Source: Crossaster papposus (taxonomy: Eukaryota; Echinodermata; Asteroidea; Velatida; Solasteridae). From it: DNA of 64,000 bases. Under the pieces are notes generated by a model, which was not told the DNA's origin, did not search any database, and worked only from the letters and a program-made list of their open reading frames with translations. Numbering within the stretch: position 1 is the stretch's first letter; each line of letters opens with the position of its first letter. The translations under genes were made by a program, and so were the position numbers. The stretch is from the NCBI GenBank assembly GCA_037893245.1, contig JBAIAA010000441.1:372001-436000 (forward strand), written 5' to 3'. Below are positions 1-14,495 of this stretch, piece after piece.

Positions 1-3000
1 GTCAAATATGATTTATTCCAAAATGTCTCAAATCTCCCCAGAAATGATTTGTAAGGGGTTAGTTAGCCTTGCATTTGTATGCAAATGAGGTCAAATATGA
101 TTCTTTCCAAAATGTCTTAAATCTCCCTAAAAAAATATTTGTAAGGGGTTAGCCTTGCATTATTATGCAAATGAGGTCAAATATGATTTATTCCAAAATG
201 TCTCAAATCTCCCCAGAAATGATTTGTAAGGGGTTAGCCTTGCTTTTGTATGCAAATGAGGTCAAATATGATGTATTCCAAAATGTCTCAAATCTCCCCA
301 GAAATGATTTGTAAGGGGTTAGCGTTGCATTTGTAAGCAAATGAGGTCAACTATGATTTATTCCAAAATGTCTCAAAACTCCACAGAAATGATTTGTAAG
401 GGGTTAGTTAGCCTTGCATTATTATACAAATTAAGTCAAATATGATTTATTCAAAAATGTCTCAAATCTCCCCCAAAATGGTTTGTAAGGGGTTAGCCTT
501 GCATTTATATGCAAATGAGGTCAAATATGTTTTATTCCAAAATGTCTCAAATCTCCCTAGAAATGATTTGTAAGGGGTTAGTTAGCCTTGCATTTATGCA
601 AATGAGGTCAAATATGATTCTTTCCAAAATGTCTTAAATCTCCCTAAAAAAATATTTGTAAGGGGTTAGCCTTGCATTATTATGCAAATGAGGTCAAATA
701 TGATTTATTCCAAAATGTCTCAAATCTCCCCAAAAATGATTTGTAAGGGTATAGCCTTGCATAATTATGCAAACGAGGTCAACTTTGATTTATTCAAAAA
801 TGTCTCAAATCTCCCCCCAAAATGATTTGTAAGGGGTTAGCCTTGCATTATTATGCAAATGAGGTCAAATATGATTTATTCCAAAATGTCTCAAATCTCC
901 CCAGAAATGATTTGTAAGGGTATAGCCTTGCATTATTATGCAAATGAGGTCAAATATGATTTATTCAAAAATGTCTCAAATCTCCCCCCAAAATTATTTG
1001 TAAGGGGTTAGCCTTGCATTATTATGCAAATGAGGTCAAATATGATTTATTCCAAAATGTCTCAAATCTCCCCAGAAATGATTTGTAAGGGGTTAGCCTT
1101 GCATTATTATACAAATTAGGTCAAATATGATTTATTCAAAAATGTCTCAAATCTCCCCCAAAATGATTTGTAAGGGGTTAGCCTTGCTTTTGTATGCAAA
1201 TGAGGTCAAATATGATGTATTCCAAAATGTCTCAAATCTCCCCAGAAATGATTTGTAAGGGGTTAGCCTTGCATTTATGCAAACGAGGTCAAATATGATT
1301 TATTCCAAAATGTCTCAAATCTCCCCAGAAATGATTTGTAAGGGGTTAGTTAGCCTTGCATTTGTATGCAAATGAGGTCAAATATGATGTATTCCAAAAT
1401 GTCTCAAATCTCCCCAGAAATGATTTGTAAGGGGTTAGCCTTGCATTTATGCAAACGAGGTCAAATATGATGTATTCCAAAATGTCTCAAAACTCCCCAG
1501 AAATGATTTGTAAGGGGTTAGCCTTGCATTTATATGCAAATGAGGTCAAATATGTTTTATTCCAAAATGTCTCAAATCTCCCTAGAAATGATTTGTAAGG
1601 GGTTAGTTAGCCTTGCATTTATGCAAATGAGGTCAAATATGATTCTTTCCAAAATGTCTTAAATCTCCCTAAAAAAATATTTGTAAGGGGTTAGCCTTGC
1701 ATTATTATGCAAATGAGGTCAAATATGATTTATCCCAAAATGTCTCAAATCTCCCCAGAAATGATTTGTAAGGGGTTAGCCTTGCATTATTATGCAAATG
1801 AGGTCAAATTATGATTTATTCCAAAATGTCTCAAATCTCCCCAGAAATGATTTGTAAGGGGTTAGCCTTGCATTATTATGCAAATGAGGTCAAATTATGA
1901 TTTATTCCAAAATGTCTCAAATCTCCCCAGAAATGATTTGTAAGGGATTAGCCTTGCATTTATATGCAAACGAGGTCAAATATGATTTATTCCAAAATGT
2001 CTCAAATCTCCCCCACAATTATTTGTAAGCGGTTAGCCTTGCATTATTATGCAAATGAGGTCAAATATAACTAATTCCAAAATGTCTCAAATCCCCCTAG
2101 AAATGATTTGTAAGGGGTTAGCGTTGCATTTGTAAGCAAATGAGGTCAACTATGATTTATTCCAAAATGTCTCAAAACTCCCCAGAAATGATTTGTAAGG
2201 GGTTAGCCTTGCTTTTGTATGCAAATGAGGTCAAATATGATGTATTCCAAAAGGTCTCAAATCTCCCCAGAAATGATTTGTAAGGGGTTAGCCTTGCATT
2301 TATGCAAATGAGGTCAAATATGATTTATTCCAAAATGTCTCAAATCTCCCCAGAAATGATTTGTAAGGGGTTAGTTAGCCTTGCATTTGTATGAAAATGA
2401 GGTCAAATATGATTCTTTCCAAAATGTCTTAAATCTCCCTAAAAAAATATTTGTAAGGGGTTAGCCTTGCATTATTATGCAAATGAGGTCAAATATGATT
2501 TATTCCAAAATGTCTCAAATCTCCCCAGAAATGATTTGTAAGGGGTTAGCCTTGCTTTTGTATGCAAATGAGGTCAAATATGATGTATTCCAAAATGTCT
2601 CAAATCTCCCCAGAAATGATTTGTAAGGGGTTAGCGTTGCATTTGTAAGCAAATGAGGTCAACTATGATTTATTCCAAAATGTCTCAAAACTCCCCAGAA
2701 ATGATTTGTAAGGGGTTAGCCTTGCATTATTATACAAATTAAGTCAAATATGATTTATTCAAAAATGTCTCAAATCTCCCCCAAAATGGTTTGTAAGGGG
2801 TTAGCCTTGCATTTATATGCAAATGAGGTCAAATATGTTTTATTCCAAAATGTCTCAAATCTCCCTAGAAATGATTTGTAAGGGGTTAGTTAGCCTTGCA
2901 TTTATGCAAATGAGGTCAAATATGATTCTTTCCAAAATGTCTTAAATCTCCCTAAAAAAATATTTGTAAGGGGTTAGCCTTGCATTATTATGCAAATGAG

Positions 3001-3129
3001 GTCAAATATGATTTATTCCAAAATGTCTCAAATCTCCCCAGAAATGATTTGTAAGGGTATAGCCTTGCATTTATGCAAATGAGGTCAAATATGATTCTTT
3101 CCAAAATGTCTTAAATCTCCCTAAAAAAA

Positions 3130-5805
3130 TATTTGTAAGGGGTTAGCCTTGCATTATTATGCAAATGAGGTCAAATATGATTTATTCCAAAATGTCTCAA
3201 ATCTCCCCAGAAATGATTTGTAAGGGTATAGCCTTGCATTATTATGCAAATGGGGTCAAATATGATTTATCCCAAAATGTCTCAAAACTCCCCAGAAATG
3301 ATTTGTAAGGGGTTAGCCTTGCATTTGTATGCAAATGAGGTCAAATATAATTTATTAAAAAATGTCTCGAATCTCCCCCAAAATGATTTGTAAGGGGTTA
3401 GCCTTGCTTTTGTATGCAAATGAGGTCAAATATGATGTATTCCAAAATGTCTCAAATCTCTCCAGAAATGATTTGTAAGGGGTTAGCCTTGCATTTATGC
3501 AAATGAGGTCAAATATGATTTATTCCAAAATGTCTCAAATCTCCCCAGAAATGATTTGTAAGGGGTTAGTTAGCCTTGCATTTGTATGCAAATGAGGTCA
3601 AATATGATTCTTTCCAAAATGTCTTAAATCTCCCTAACAAAATATTTGTAAGGGGTTAGCCTTGCATTATTATGCAAATGAGGTCAAATATGATTTATTC
3701 CAAAATGTCTCAAATCTCCCCAGAAATGATTTGTAAGGGTATAGCCTTGCATTATTATGCAAACGAGGTCAACTTTGATTTATTCCAAAATGTCTCAAAT
3801 CTCCCCAGAAATGATTTGTAAGGGGTTAGCCTTGCTTTTGTATGCAAATGAGGTCAAATATGATGTATTCCAAAATGTCTCAAATCTCCCCAGAAATGAT
3901 TTGTAAGGGGTTAGCCTTGCTTTTGTATGCAAATGAGGTCAAATATGATGTATTCCAAAATGTCTCAAATCTCCCCAGAAATGATTTGTAAGGGGTTAGC
4001 GTTGCATTTGTAAGCAAATGAGGTCAACTATGATTGATTCCAAAATGTCTCAAAACTCCCCAGAAATGATTTGTAAGGGGTTAGCCTTGCATTATTATAC
4101 AAATTAAGTCAAATATGATTTATTCAAAAATGTCTCAAATCTCCCCCAAAATGGTTTGTAAGGGGTTAGCCTTGCATTTATATGCAAATGAGGTCAAATA
4201 TGTTTTATTCCAAAATGTCTCAAATCTCCCTAGAAATGATTTGTAAGGGGTTAGTTAGCCTTGCATTTATGCAAATGAGGTCAAATATGATTCTTTCCAA
4301 AATGTCTCAAATCTCCCCAGAAATGATTTGTAAGGGTATAGCCTTGCATTATTATGCAAATGAGGTCAACTATGATTTATTCCAAAATGTCTCGAAACTC
4401 CCCAGAAATGATTTGTAAGGGGTTAGCCTTGCATTATTATACAAATGAGGTCAAATATGATTTATTCAAAAATGTCTCAAATCTCCCCCAAAATGAACTT
4501 GCTTTTGTATGCAAATGAGGTCAAATATGATGTATTCCAAAATGTCTCAAATCTCCCCAGAAATGATTTGTAAGGGGTTAGCCTTGCATTTATGCAAATG
4601 AGGTCAAATATGATTTATTCCAAAATGTCTCAAATCTCCCCAGAAATGATTTGTAAGGGGTTAGTTAGCCTTGCATTTGTATGCAAATCAGGTCAAATAT
4701 GATTCTTTCCAAAATGTCTTAAATCTCCCTAAAAAAATATTTGTAAGGGGTTAGCCTTGCATTATTATGCAAATGAGGTCAAATATGATTTATTCCAAAA
4801 TGTCTCAAATCTCCCCAGAAATGATTTGTAAGGGTATAGCCTTGCATTATTATGCAAACGAGGTCAACTTTGATTTATTCAAAAATGTCTCAAATCTCCC
4901 CTCAAAATGATTTGTAAGGGGTTAGCCTTGCATTATTATGCAAATGAGGTCAAATATGATTTATTCCAAAATGTCTCAAATCTCCCCAGAAATGATTTGT
5001 AAGGGTATAGCCTTGCATTATTATGCAAACGAGGTCAAATATGATTTATTCAAAAATGTCTCAAATCTCCCCCCAAAATTATTTGTAAGGGGTTAGCCTT
5101 GCATTATTATGCAAATGAGGTCAAATATGATTTATTCCAAAATGTCTCAAATCTCCCCAGAAATGATTTGTAAGGGGTTAGCCTTGCATTATTATACAAA
5201 TTAGGTCAAATATGATTTATTCAAAAATGTCTCAAATCTCCCCCAAAATGATTTGTAAGGGGTTAGCCTTGCTTTTGTATGCAAATGAGGTCAAATATGA
5301 TGTATTCCAAAATGTCTCAAATCTCCCCAGAAATGATTTGTAAGGGGTTAGCCTTGCATTTATGCAAATGAGGTCAAATATGATTTATTCCAAAATGTCT
5401 CAAATCTCCCCAGAAATGATTTGTAAGGGGTTAGTTAGCCTTGCATTTGTATGCAAATCAGGTCAAATATGATTCTTTCTAAAATGTCTTAAATCTCCCT
5501 AAAAAAATATTTGTAAGGGGTTAGCCTTGCATTATTATGCAAATGAGGTCAAATATGATTTATTCCAAAATGTCTCAAATCTCCCCAGAAATGATTTGTA
5601 AGGGTATAGCCTTGCATTATTATGCAAACGAGGTCAACTTTGATTTATTCAAAAATGTCTCAAATCTCCCCCCAAAATGATTTGTAAGGGGTTAGCCTTG
5701 CATTATTATGCAAATGAGGTCAAATATGATTTATTCCAAAATGTCTCAAATCTCCCCAGAAATGATTTGTAAGGGTATAGCCTTGCATTATTATGCAAAT
5801 GGGGT
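3130..5805 (+). repeat. Satellite higher-order block, copy 1 (repeated +4000 bp)
   Basis: Lines compared at an offset of exactly 4000 bp (this block against 7130-9805) agree monomer by monomer, including rare marks such as a truncated monomer with AAATGAACTTGC near 4493 and 8493. The match fails just outside both ends. Part of the block (3240-4420) also recurs at offset 2549 (5790-6970). This is a recent segmental duplication within the satellite. Confidence 0.85.
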
Positions 5806-7129
5806 CAAATATGATTTATCCCAAAATGTCTCAAAACTCCCCAGAAATGATTTGTAAGGGGTTAGCCTTGCATTTGTATGCAAATGAGGTCAAATATAAT
5901 TTATTAAAAAATGTCTCGAATCTCCCCCAAAATGATTTGTAAGGGGTTAGCCTTGCTTTTGTATGCAAATGAGGTCAAATATGATGTATTCCAAAATGTC
6001 TCAAATCTCTCCAGAAATGATTTGTAAGGGGTTAGCCTTGCATTTATGCAAATGAGGTCAAATATGATTTATTCCAAAATGTCTCAAATCTCCCCAGAAA
6101 TGATTTGTAAGGGGTTAGTTAGCCTTGCATTTGTATGCAAATGAGGTCAAATATGATTCTTTCCAAAATGTCTTAAATCTCCCTAACAAAATATTTGTAA
6201 GGGGTTAGCCTTGCATTATTATGCAAATGAGGTCAAATATGATTTATTCCAAAATGTCTCAAATCTCCCCAGAAATGATTTGTAAGGGTATAGCCTTGCA
6301 TTATTATGCAAACGAGGTCAACTTTGATTTATTCCAAAATGTCTCAAATCTCCCCAGAAATGATTTGTAAGGGGTTAGCCTTGCTTTTGTATGCAAATGA
6401 GGTCAAATATGATGTATTCCAAAATGTCTCAAATCTCCCCAGAAATGATTTGTAAGGGGTTAGCCTTGCTTTTGTATGCAAATGAGGTCAAATATGATGT
6501 ATTCCAAAATGTCTCAAATCTCCCCAGAAATGATTTGTAAGGGGTTAGCGTTGCATTTGTAAGCAAATGAGGTCAACTATGATTGATTCCAAAATGTCTC
6601 AAAACTCCCCAGAAATGATTTGTAAGGGGTTAGCCTTGCATTATTATACAAATTAAGTCAAATATGATTTATTCAAAAATGTCTCAAATCTCCCCCAAAA
6701 TGGTTTGTAAGGGGTTAGCCTTGCATTTATATGCAAATGAGGTCAAATATGTTTTATTCCAAAATGTCTCAAATCTCCCTAGAAATGATTTGTAAGGGGT
6801 TAGTTAGCCTTGCATTTATGCAAATGAGGTCAAATATGATTCTTTCCAAAATGTCTCAAATCTCCCCAGAAATGATTTGTAAGGGTATAGCCTTGCATTA
6901 TTATGCAAATGAGGTCAACTATGATTTATTCCAAAATGTCTCGAAACTCCCCAGAAATGATTTGTAAGGGGTTAGCCTTGCATTATTATGCAAATGAGGT
7001 CAAATATGATTTATTCCAAAATGTCTCAAATCTCCCCAGAAATGATTTGTAAGGGTATAGCCTTGCATTATTATGCAAACGAGGTCAACTTTGATTTATT
7101 CAAAAATGTCTCAAATCTCCCCCCAAAAT

Positions 7130-9805
7130 GATTTGTAAGGGGTTAGCCTTGCATTATTATGCAAATGAGGTCAAATATGATTTATTCCAAAATGTCTCAA
7201 ATCTCCCCAGAAATGATTTGTAAGGGTATAGCCTTGCATTATTATGCAAATGGGGTCAAATATGATTTATCCCAAAATGTCTCAAAACTCCCCAGAAATG
7301 ATTTGTAAGGGGTTAGCCTTGCATTTGTATGCAAATGAGGTCAAATATAATTTATTAAAAAATGTCTCGAATCTCCCCCAAAATGATTTGTAAGGGGTTA
7401 GCCTTGCTTTTGTATGCAAATGAGGTCAAATATGATGTATTCCAAAATGTCTCAAATCTCTCCAGAAATGATTTGTAAGGGGTTAGCCTTGCATTTATGC
7501 AAATGAGGTCAAATATGATTTATTCCAAAATGTCTCAAATCTCCCCAGAAATGATTTGTAAGGGGTTAGTTAGCCTTGCATTTGTATGCAAATGAGGTCA
7601 AATATGATTCTTTCCAAAATGTCTTAAATCTCCCTAACAAAATATTTGTAAGGGGTTAGCCTTGCATTATTATGCAAATGAGGTCAAATATGATTTATTC
7701 CAAAATGTCTCAAATCTCCCCAGAAATGATTTGTAAGGGTATAGCCTTGCATTATTATGCAAACGAGGTCAACTTTGATTTATTCCAAAATGTCTCAAAT
7801 CTCCCCAGAAATGATTTGTAAGGGGTTAGCCTTGCTTTTGTATGCAAATGAGGTCAAATATGATGTATTCCAAAATGTCTCAAATCTCCCCAGAAATGAT
7901 TTGTAAGGGGTTAGCCTTGCTTTTGTATGCAAATGAGGTCAAATATGATGTATTCCAAAATGTCTCAAATCTCCCCAGAAATGATTTGTAAGGGGTTAGC
8001 GTTGCATTTGTAAGCAAATGAGGTCAACTATGATTGATTCCAAAATGTCTCAAAACTCCCCAGAAATGATTTGTAAGGGGTTAGCCTTGCATTATTATAC
8101 AAATTAAGTCAAATATGATTTATTCAAAAATGTCTCAAATCTCCCCCAAAATGGTTTGTAAGGGGTTAGCCTTGCATTTATATGCAAATGAGGTCAAATA
8201 TGTTTTATTCCAAAATGTCTCAAATCTCCCTAGAAATGATTTGTAAGGGGTTAGTTAGCCTTGCATTTATGCAAATGAGGTCAAATATGATTCTTTCCAA
8301 AATGTCTCAAATCTCCCCAGAAATGATTTGTAAGGGTATAGCCTTGCATTATTATGCAAATGAGGTCAACTATGATTTATTCCAAAATGTCTCGAAACTC
8401 CCCAGAAATGATTTGTAAGGGGTTAGCCTTGCATTATTATACAAATGAGGTCAAATATGATTTATTCAAAAATGTCTCAAATCTCCCCCAAAATGAACTT
8501 GCTTTTGTATGCAAATGAGGTCAAATATGATGTATTCCAAAATGTCTCAAATCTCCCCAGAAATGATTTGTAAGGGGTTAGCCTTGCATTTATGCAAATG
8601 AGGTCAAATATGATTTATTCCAAAATGTCTCAAATCTCCCCAGAAATGATTTGTAAGGGGTTAGTTAGCCTTGCATTTGTATGCAAATCAGGTCAAATAT
8701 GATTCTTTCCAAAATGTCTTAAATCTCCCTAAAAAAATATTTGTAAGGGGTTAGCCTTGCATTATTATGCAAATGAGGTCAAATATGATTTATTCCAAAA
8801 TGTCTCAAATCTCCCCAGAAATGATTTGTAAGGGTATAGCCTTGCATTATTATGCAAACGAGGTCAACTTTGATTTATTCAAAAATGTCTCAAATCTCCC
8901 CCCAAAATGATTTGTAAGGGGTTAGCCTTGCATTATTATGCAAATGAGGTCAAATATGATTTATTCCAAAATGTCTCAAATCTCCCCAGAAATGATTTGT
9001 AAGGGTATAGCCTTGCATTATTATGCAAACGAGGTCAAATATGATTTATTCAAAAATGTCTCAAATCTCCCCCCAAAATTATTTGTAAGGGGTTAGCCTT
9101 GCATTATTATGCAAATGAGGTCAAATATGATTTATTCCAAAATGTCTCAAATCTCCCCAGAAATGATTTGTAAGGGGTTAGCCTTGCATTATTATACAAA
9201 TTAGGTCAAATATGATTTATTCAAAAATGTCTCAAATCTCCCCCAAAATGATTTGTAAGGGGTTAGCCTTGCTTTTGTATGCAAATGAGGTCAAATATGA
9301 TGTATTCCAAAATGTCTCAAATCTCCCCAGAAATGATTTGTAAGGGGTTAGCCTTGCATTTATGCAAATGAGGTCAAATATGATTTATTCCAAAATGTCT
9401 CAAATCTCCCCAGAAATGATTTGTAAGGGGTTAGTTAGCCTTGCATTTGTATGCAAATCAGGTCAAATATGATTCTTTCTAAAATGTCTTAAATCTCCCT
9501 AAAAAAATATTTGTAAGGGGTTAGCCTTGCATTATTATGCAAATGAGGTCAAATATGATTTATTCCAAAATGTCTCAAATCTCCCCAGAAATGATTTGTA
9601 AGGGTATAGCCTTGCATTATTATGCAAACGAGGTCAACTTTGATTTATTCAAAAATGTCTCAAATCTCCCCCCAAAATGATTTGTAAGGGGTTAGCCTTG
9701 CATTATTATGCAAATGAGGTCAAATATGATTTATTCCAAAATGTCTCAAATCTCCCCAGAAATGATTTGTAAGGGTATAGCCTTGCATTATTATGCAAAC
9801 GAGGT
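7130..9805 (+). repeat. Satellite higher-order block, copy 2
   Basis: This is the partner of the block at 3130-5805 at offset 4000. It diverges from it at about 9810, where one copy has AAACGAGG and the other AAATGGGG. Confidence 0.85.
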
Positions 9806-9849
9806 CAAATATGATTTATTCAAAAATGTCTCAAATCTCCCCCCAAAAT

Positions 9850-11100
9850 TATTTGTAAGGGGTTAGCCTTGCATTATTATGCAAATGAGGTCAAATATGA
9901 TTTATTCCAAAATGTCTCAAATCTCCCCAGAAATGATTTGTAAGGGGTTAGCCTTGCATTATTATACAAATTAGGTCAAATATGATTTATTCAAAAATGT
10001 CTCAAATCTCCCCCAAAATGATTTGTAAGGGGTTAGCCTTGCTTTTGTATGCAAATGAGGTCAAATATGATGTATTCCAAAATGTCTCAAATCTCCCCAG
10101 AAATGATTTGTAAGGGGTTAGCCTTGCATTTATGCAAACGAGGTCAAATATGATTTATTCCAAAATGTCTCAAATCTCCCCAGAAATGATTTGTAAGGGG
10201 TTAGTTAGCCTTGCATTTGTATGCAAATGAGGTCAAATATGATGTATTCCAAAATGTCTCAAATCTCCCCAGAAATGATTTGTAAGGGGTTAGCCTTGCA
10301 TTTATGCAAACGAGGTCAAATATGATGTATTCCAAAATGTCTCAAATTTCCCCAGAAATGATTTGTAAGGGGTTAGTTAGCCTTGCATTTGTATGCAAAT
10401 GAGGTCAAATATGATTCTTTACAAAATGTCTTAAATCTCCCTGAAAAAATATTTGTAAGGGGTTAGCCTTGCATTATTATGCAAATGAGGTCAAATATGA
10501 TTTATTCCAAAATGTCTCAAATCTCCCCAGAAATGATTTGTAAGGGGTTAGCCTTGCATTATTATACAAATTAGGTCAAATATGATTTATTCAAAAATGT
10601 CTCAAATCTCCCCCAAAATGATTTGTAAGGGGTTAGCCTTGCTTTTGTATGCAAATGAGGTCAAATATGATGTATTCCAAAATGTCTCAAATCTCCCCAG
10701 AAATGATTTGTAAGGGGTTAGCCTTGCATTTATGCAAACGAGGTCAAATATGATTTATTCCAAAATGTCTCAAATCTCCCCAGAAATGATTTGTAAGGGG
10801 TTAGTTAGCCTTGCATTTGTATGCAAATGAGGTCAAATATGATGTATTCCAAAATGTCTCAAATCTCCCCAGAAATGATTTGTAAGGGGTTAGCCTTGCA
10901 TTTATGCAAACGAGGTCAAATATGATGTATTCCAAAATGTCTCAAATTTCCCCAGAAATGATTTGTAAGGGGTTAGTTAGCCTTGCATTTGTATGCAAAT
11001 GAGGTCAAATATGATTCTTTACAAAATGTCTTAAATCTCCCTGAAAAAATATTTGTAAGGGGTTAGCCTTGCATTATTATGCAAATGAGGTCAAATATGA
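9850..11100 (+). repeat. Two tandem 600-bp satellite super-units
   Basis: Positions 9850-10450 and 10450-11100 agree at an offset of exactly 600 bp (about seven monomers), with a single T/A difference seen near 11102 before they diverge at about 11160. Confidence 0.8.
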
Positions 11101-11739
11101 TATATTCCAAAATGTCTCAAATCTCCCCAGAAATGATTTGTAAGGGGTTAGCCTTGCTTTTGTATGCAAATGAGGTCAAATATGATTTTTACCAAAATGT
11201 CTCAAATCTCCCCAGAAATGATTTGTAAGGGGTTAGCCTTGCATTATTATACAAATGAGGTCAAATATGATTTATTCAAAAATGTCTCAAATCTCCCCCC
11301 AAAATGATTTGTAAGGGGTTAGCCTTGCATTATTATGCAAATGAGGTCAAATATGATTTATTCTAAAATGTCTCAAATCTCCCCAGAAATGATTTGTAAG
11401 GGGTTAGCCTTGCATTTGTATGCAAATGAGGTCAAATATGTTTTATTCCAAAATGTCTCAAATCTCCCTAGAAATGATTTGTAAGGGGTTAGTTAGCCTT
11501 GCATTTATGCAAATGAGGTCAAATATGATTCTTTCCAAAATGTCTCAAATCTCCCCAGAAATGATTTGTAAGGGTATAGCCTTGCATTATTATGCAAATG
11601 AGGTCAACTATGATTTATTCCAAAATGTCTCGAAACTCCCCAGAAATGATTTGTAAGGGGTTAGCCTTGCATTATTATACAAATGAGGTCAAATATGATT
11701 TATTCAAAAATGTCTCAAATCTCCCCCAAAATGAACTTG

Positions 11740-14495
11740 CTTTTGTATGCAAATGAGGTCAAATATGATGTATTCCAAAATGTCTCAAATCTCCCCAGAA
11801 ATGATTTGTAAGGGGTTAGCCTTGCATTTATGCAAATGAGGTCAAATATGATTTATTCCAAAATGTCTCAAATCTCCCCAGAAATGATTTGTAAGGGGTT
11901 AGTTAGCCTTGCATTTGTATGCAAATCAGGTCAAATATGATTCTTTCCAAAATGTCTTAAATCTCCCTAAAAAAATATTTGTAAGGGGTTAGCCTTGCAT
12001 TATTATGCAAATGAGGTCAAATATGATTTATTCCAAAATGTCTCAAATCTCCCCAGAAATGATTTGTAAGGGTATAGCCTTGCATTATTATGCAAACGAG
12101 GTCAACTTTGATTTATTCAAAAATGTCTCAAATCTCCCCCCAAAATGATTTGTAAGGGGTTAGCCTTGCATTATTATGCAAATGAGGTCAAATATGATTT
12201 ATTCCAAAATGTCTCAAATCTCCCCAGAAATGATTTGTAAGGGTATAGCCTTGCATTATTATGCAAATGAGGTCAAATATGATTTATTCCAAAATGTCTC
12301 AAATCTCCCCAGAAATGATTTGTAAGGGGTTAGCCTTGCATTATTATACAAATTAGGTCAAATATGATTTATTCAAAAATGTCTCAAATCTCCCCCAAAA
12401 TGATTTGTAAGGGGTTAGCCTTGCATTTATGCAAACGAGGTCAAATATGATTTATTCCAAAATGTCTCAAATCTCCCCAGAAATGATTTGTAAGGGGTTA
12501 GTTAGCCTTGCATTTGTATGCAAATGAGGTCAAATATGATGTATTCCAAAATGTCTCAAATCTCCCCAGAAATGATTTGTAAGGGGTTAGCCTTGCATTT
12601 ATGCAAACGAGGTCAAATATGATGTATTCCAAAATGTCTCAAATCTCCCCAGAAATGATTTGTAAGGGGTTAGTTAGCCTTGCATTTGTATGCAAATGAG
12701 GTCAAATATGATTCTTTACAAAATGTCTTAAATCTCCCTAAACAAATATTTGTAAGGGGTTAGCCTTGCATTATTATGCAAATGAGGTCAAATATGATTT
12801 ATTCCAAAATGTCTCAAATCTCCCCAGAAATGATTTGTAAGGGGTTAGCCTTGCTTTTGTATGCAAATGAGGTCAAATATGATGTATTCCAAAATGTCTC
12901 AAATCTCCCCAGAAATGATTTGTAAGGGGTTAGCGTTGCATTTGTAAGCAAATGAGGTCAACTATGATTTATTCCAAAATGTCTCAAAACTCCCCCCAAA
13001 ATGATTTGTAAGGGGTTAGCCTTGCATTATTATGCAAATGAGGTCAAATATGATTTATTCTAAAATGTCTCAAATCTCCCCAGAAATGATTTGTAAGGGG
13101 TTAGCCTTGCTTTTGTATGCAAATGAGGTCAAATATGATGTATTCCAAAATGTCTCAAATCTCCCCAGAAATGATTTGTAAGGGGTTAGCCTTGCATTTA
13201 TGCAAATGAGGTCAAATATGATTTATTCCAAAATGTCTCAAATCTCCCCAGAAATGATTTGTAAGGGGTTAGTTAGCCTTGCATTTGTATGCAAATCAGG
13301 TCAAATATGATTCTTTCCAAAATGTCTTAAATCTCCCTAAAAAAATATTTGTAAGGGGTTAGCCTTGCATTATTATGCAAATGAGGTCAAATATGATTTA
13401 TTCCAAAATGTCTCAAATCTCCCCAGAAATGATTTGTAAGGGTATAGCCTTGCATTATTATGCAAACGAGGTCAACTTTGATTTATTCAAAAATGTCTCA
13501 AATCTCCCCCCAAAATGATTTGTAAGGGGTTAGCCTTGCATTATTATGCAAATGAGGTCAAATATGATTTATTCCAAAATGTCTCAAATCTCCCCAGAAA
13601 TGATTTGTAAGGGTATAGCCTTGCATTATTATGCAAATGAGGTCAAATATGATTTATTCCAAAATGTCTCAAATCTCCCCAGAAATGATTTGTAAGGGGT
13701 TAGCCTTGCATTATTATACAAATTAGGTCAAATATGATTTATTCAAAAATGTCTCAAATCTCCCCCAAAATGATTTGTAAGGGGTTAGCCTTGCATTTAT
13801 GCAAACGAGGTCAAATATGATTTATTCCAAAATGTCTCAAATCTCCCCAGAAATGATTTGTAAGGGGTTAGTTAGCCTTGCATTTGTATGCAAATGAGGT
13901 CAAATATGATGTATTCCAAAATGTCTCAAATCTCCCCAGAAATGATTTGTAAGGGGTTAGCCTTGCATTTATGCAAACGAGGTCAAATATGATGTATTCC
14001 AAAATGTCTCAAATCTCCCCAGAAATGATTTGTAAGGGGTTAGTTAGCCTTGCATTTGTATGCAAATGAGGTCAAATATGATTCTTTACAAAATGTCTTA
14101 AATCTCCCTAAACAAATATTTGTAAGGGGTTAGCCTTGCATTATTATGCAAATGAGGTCAAATATGATTTATTCCAAAATGTCTCAAATCTCCCCAGAAA
14201 TGATTTGTAAGGGGTTAGCCTTGCTTTTGTATGCAAATGAGGTCAAATATGATGTATTCCAAAATGTCTCAAATCTCCCCAGAAATGATTTGTAAGGGGT
14301 TAGCGTTGCATTTGTAAGCAAATGAGGTCAACTATGATTTATTCCAAAATGTCTCAAAACTCCCCCCAAAATGATTTGTAAGGGGTTAGCCTTGCATTAT
14401 TATGCAAATGAGGTCAAATATGATTTATTCTAAAATGTCTCAAATCTCCCCAGAAATGATTTGTAAGGGGTTAGCCTTGCTTTTGTATGCAAATG
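11740..14495 (+). repeat. Two tandem 1370-bp satellite super-units
   Basis: Positions 11740-13125 match 13110-14495 at an offset of 1370 bp (about sixteen monomers). The match breaks at 13141 against 14511, where TATTCC becomes TTTACC. Confidence 0.8.

Noticed and set aside
4182-4418. Repeated 78-codon frames in the satellite (also at 6731, 8182 and 11420)
   Set aside because: They are identical because the satellite blocks are duplicated. Composition follows the monomer and no start context or domain supports coding.
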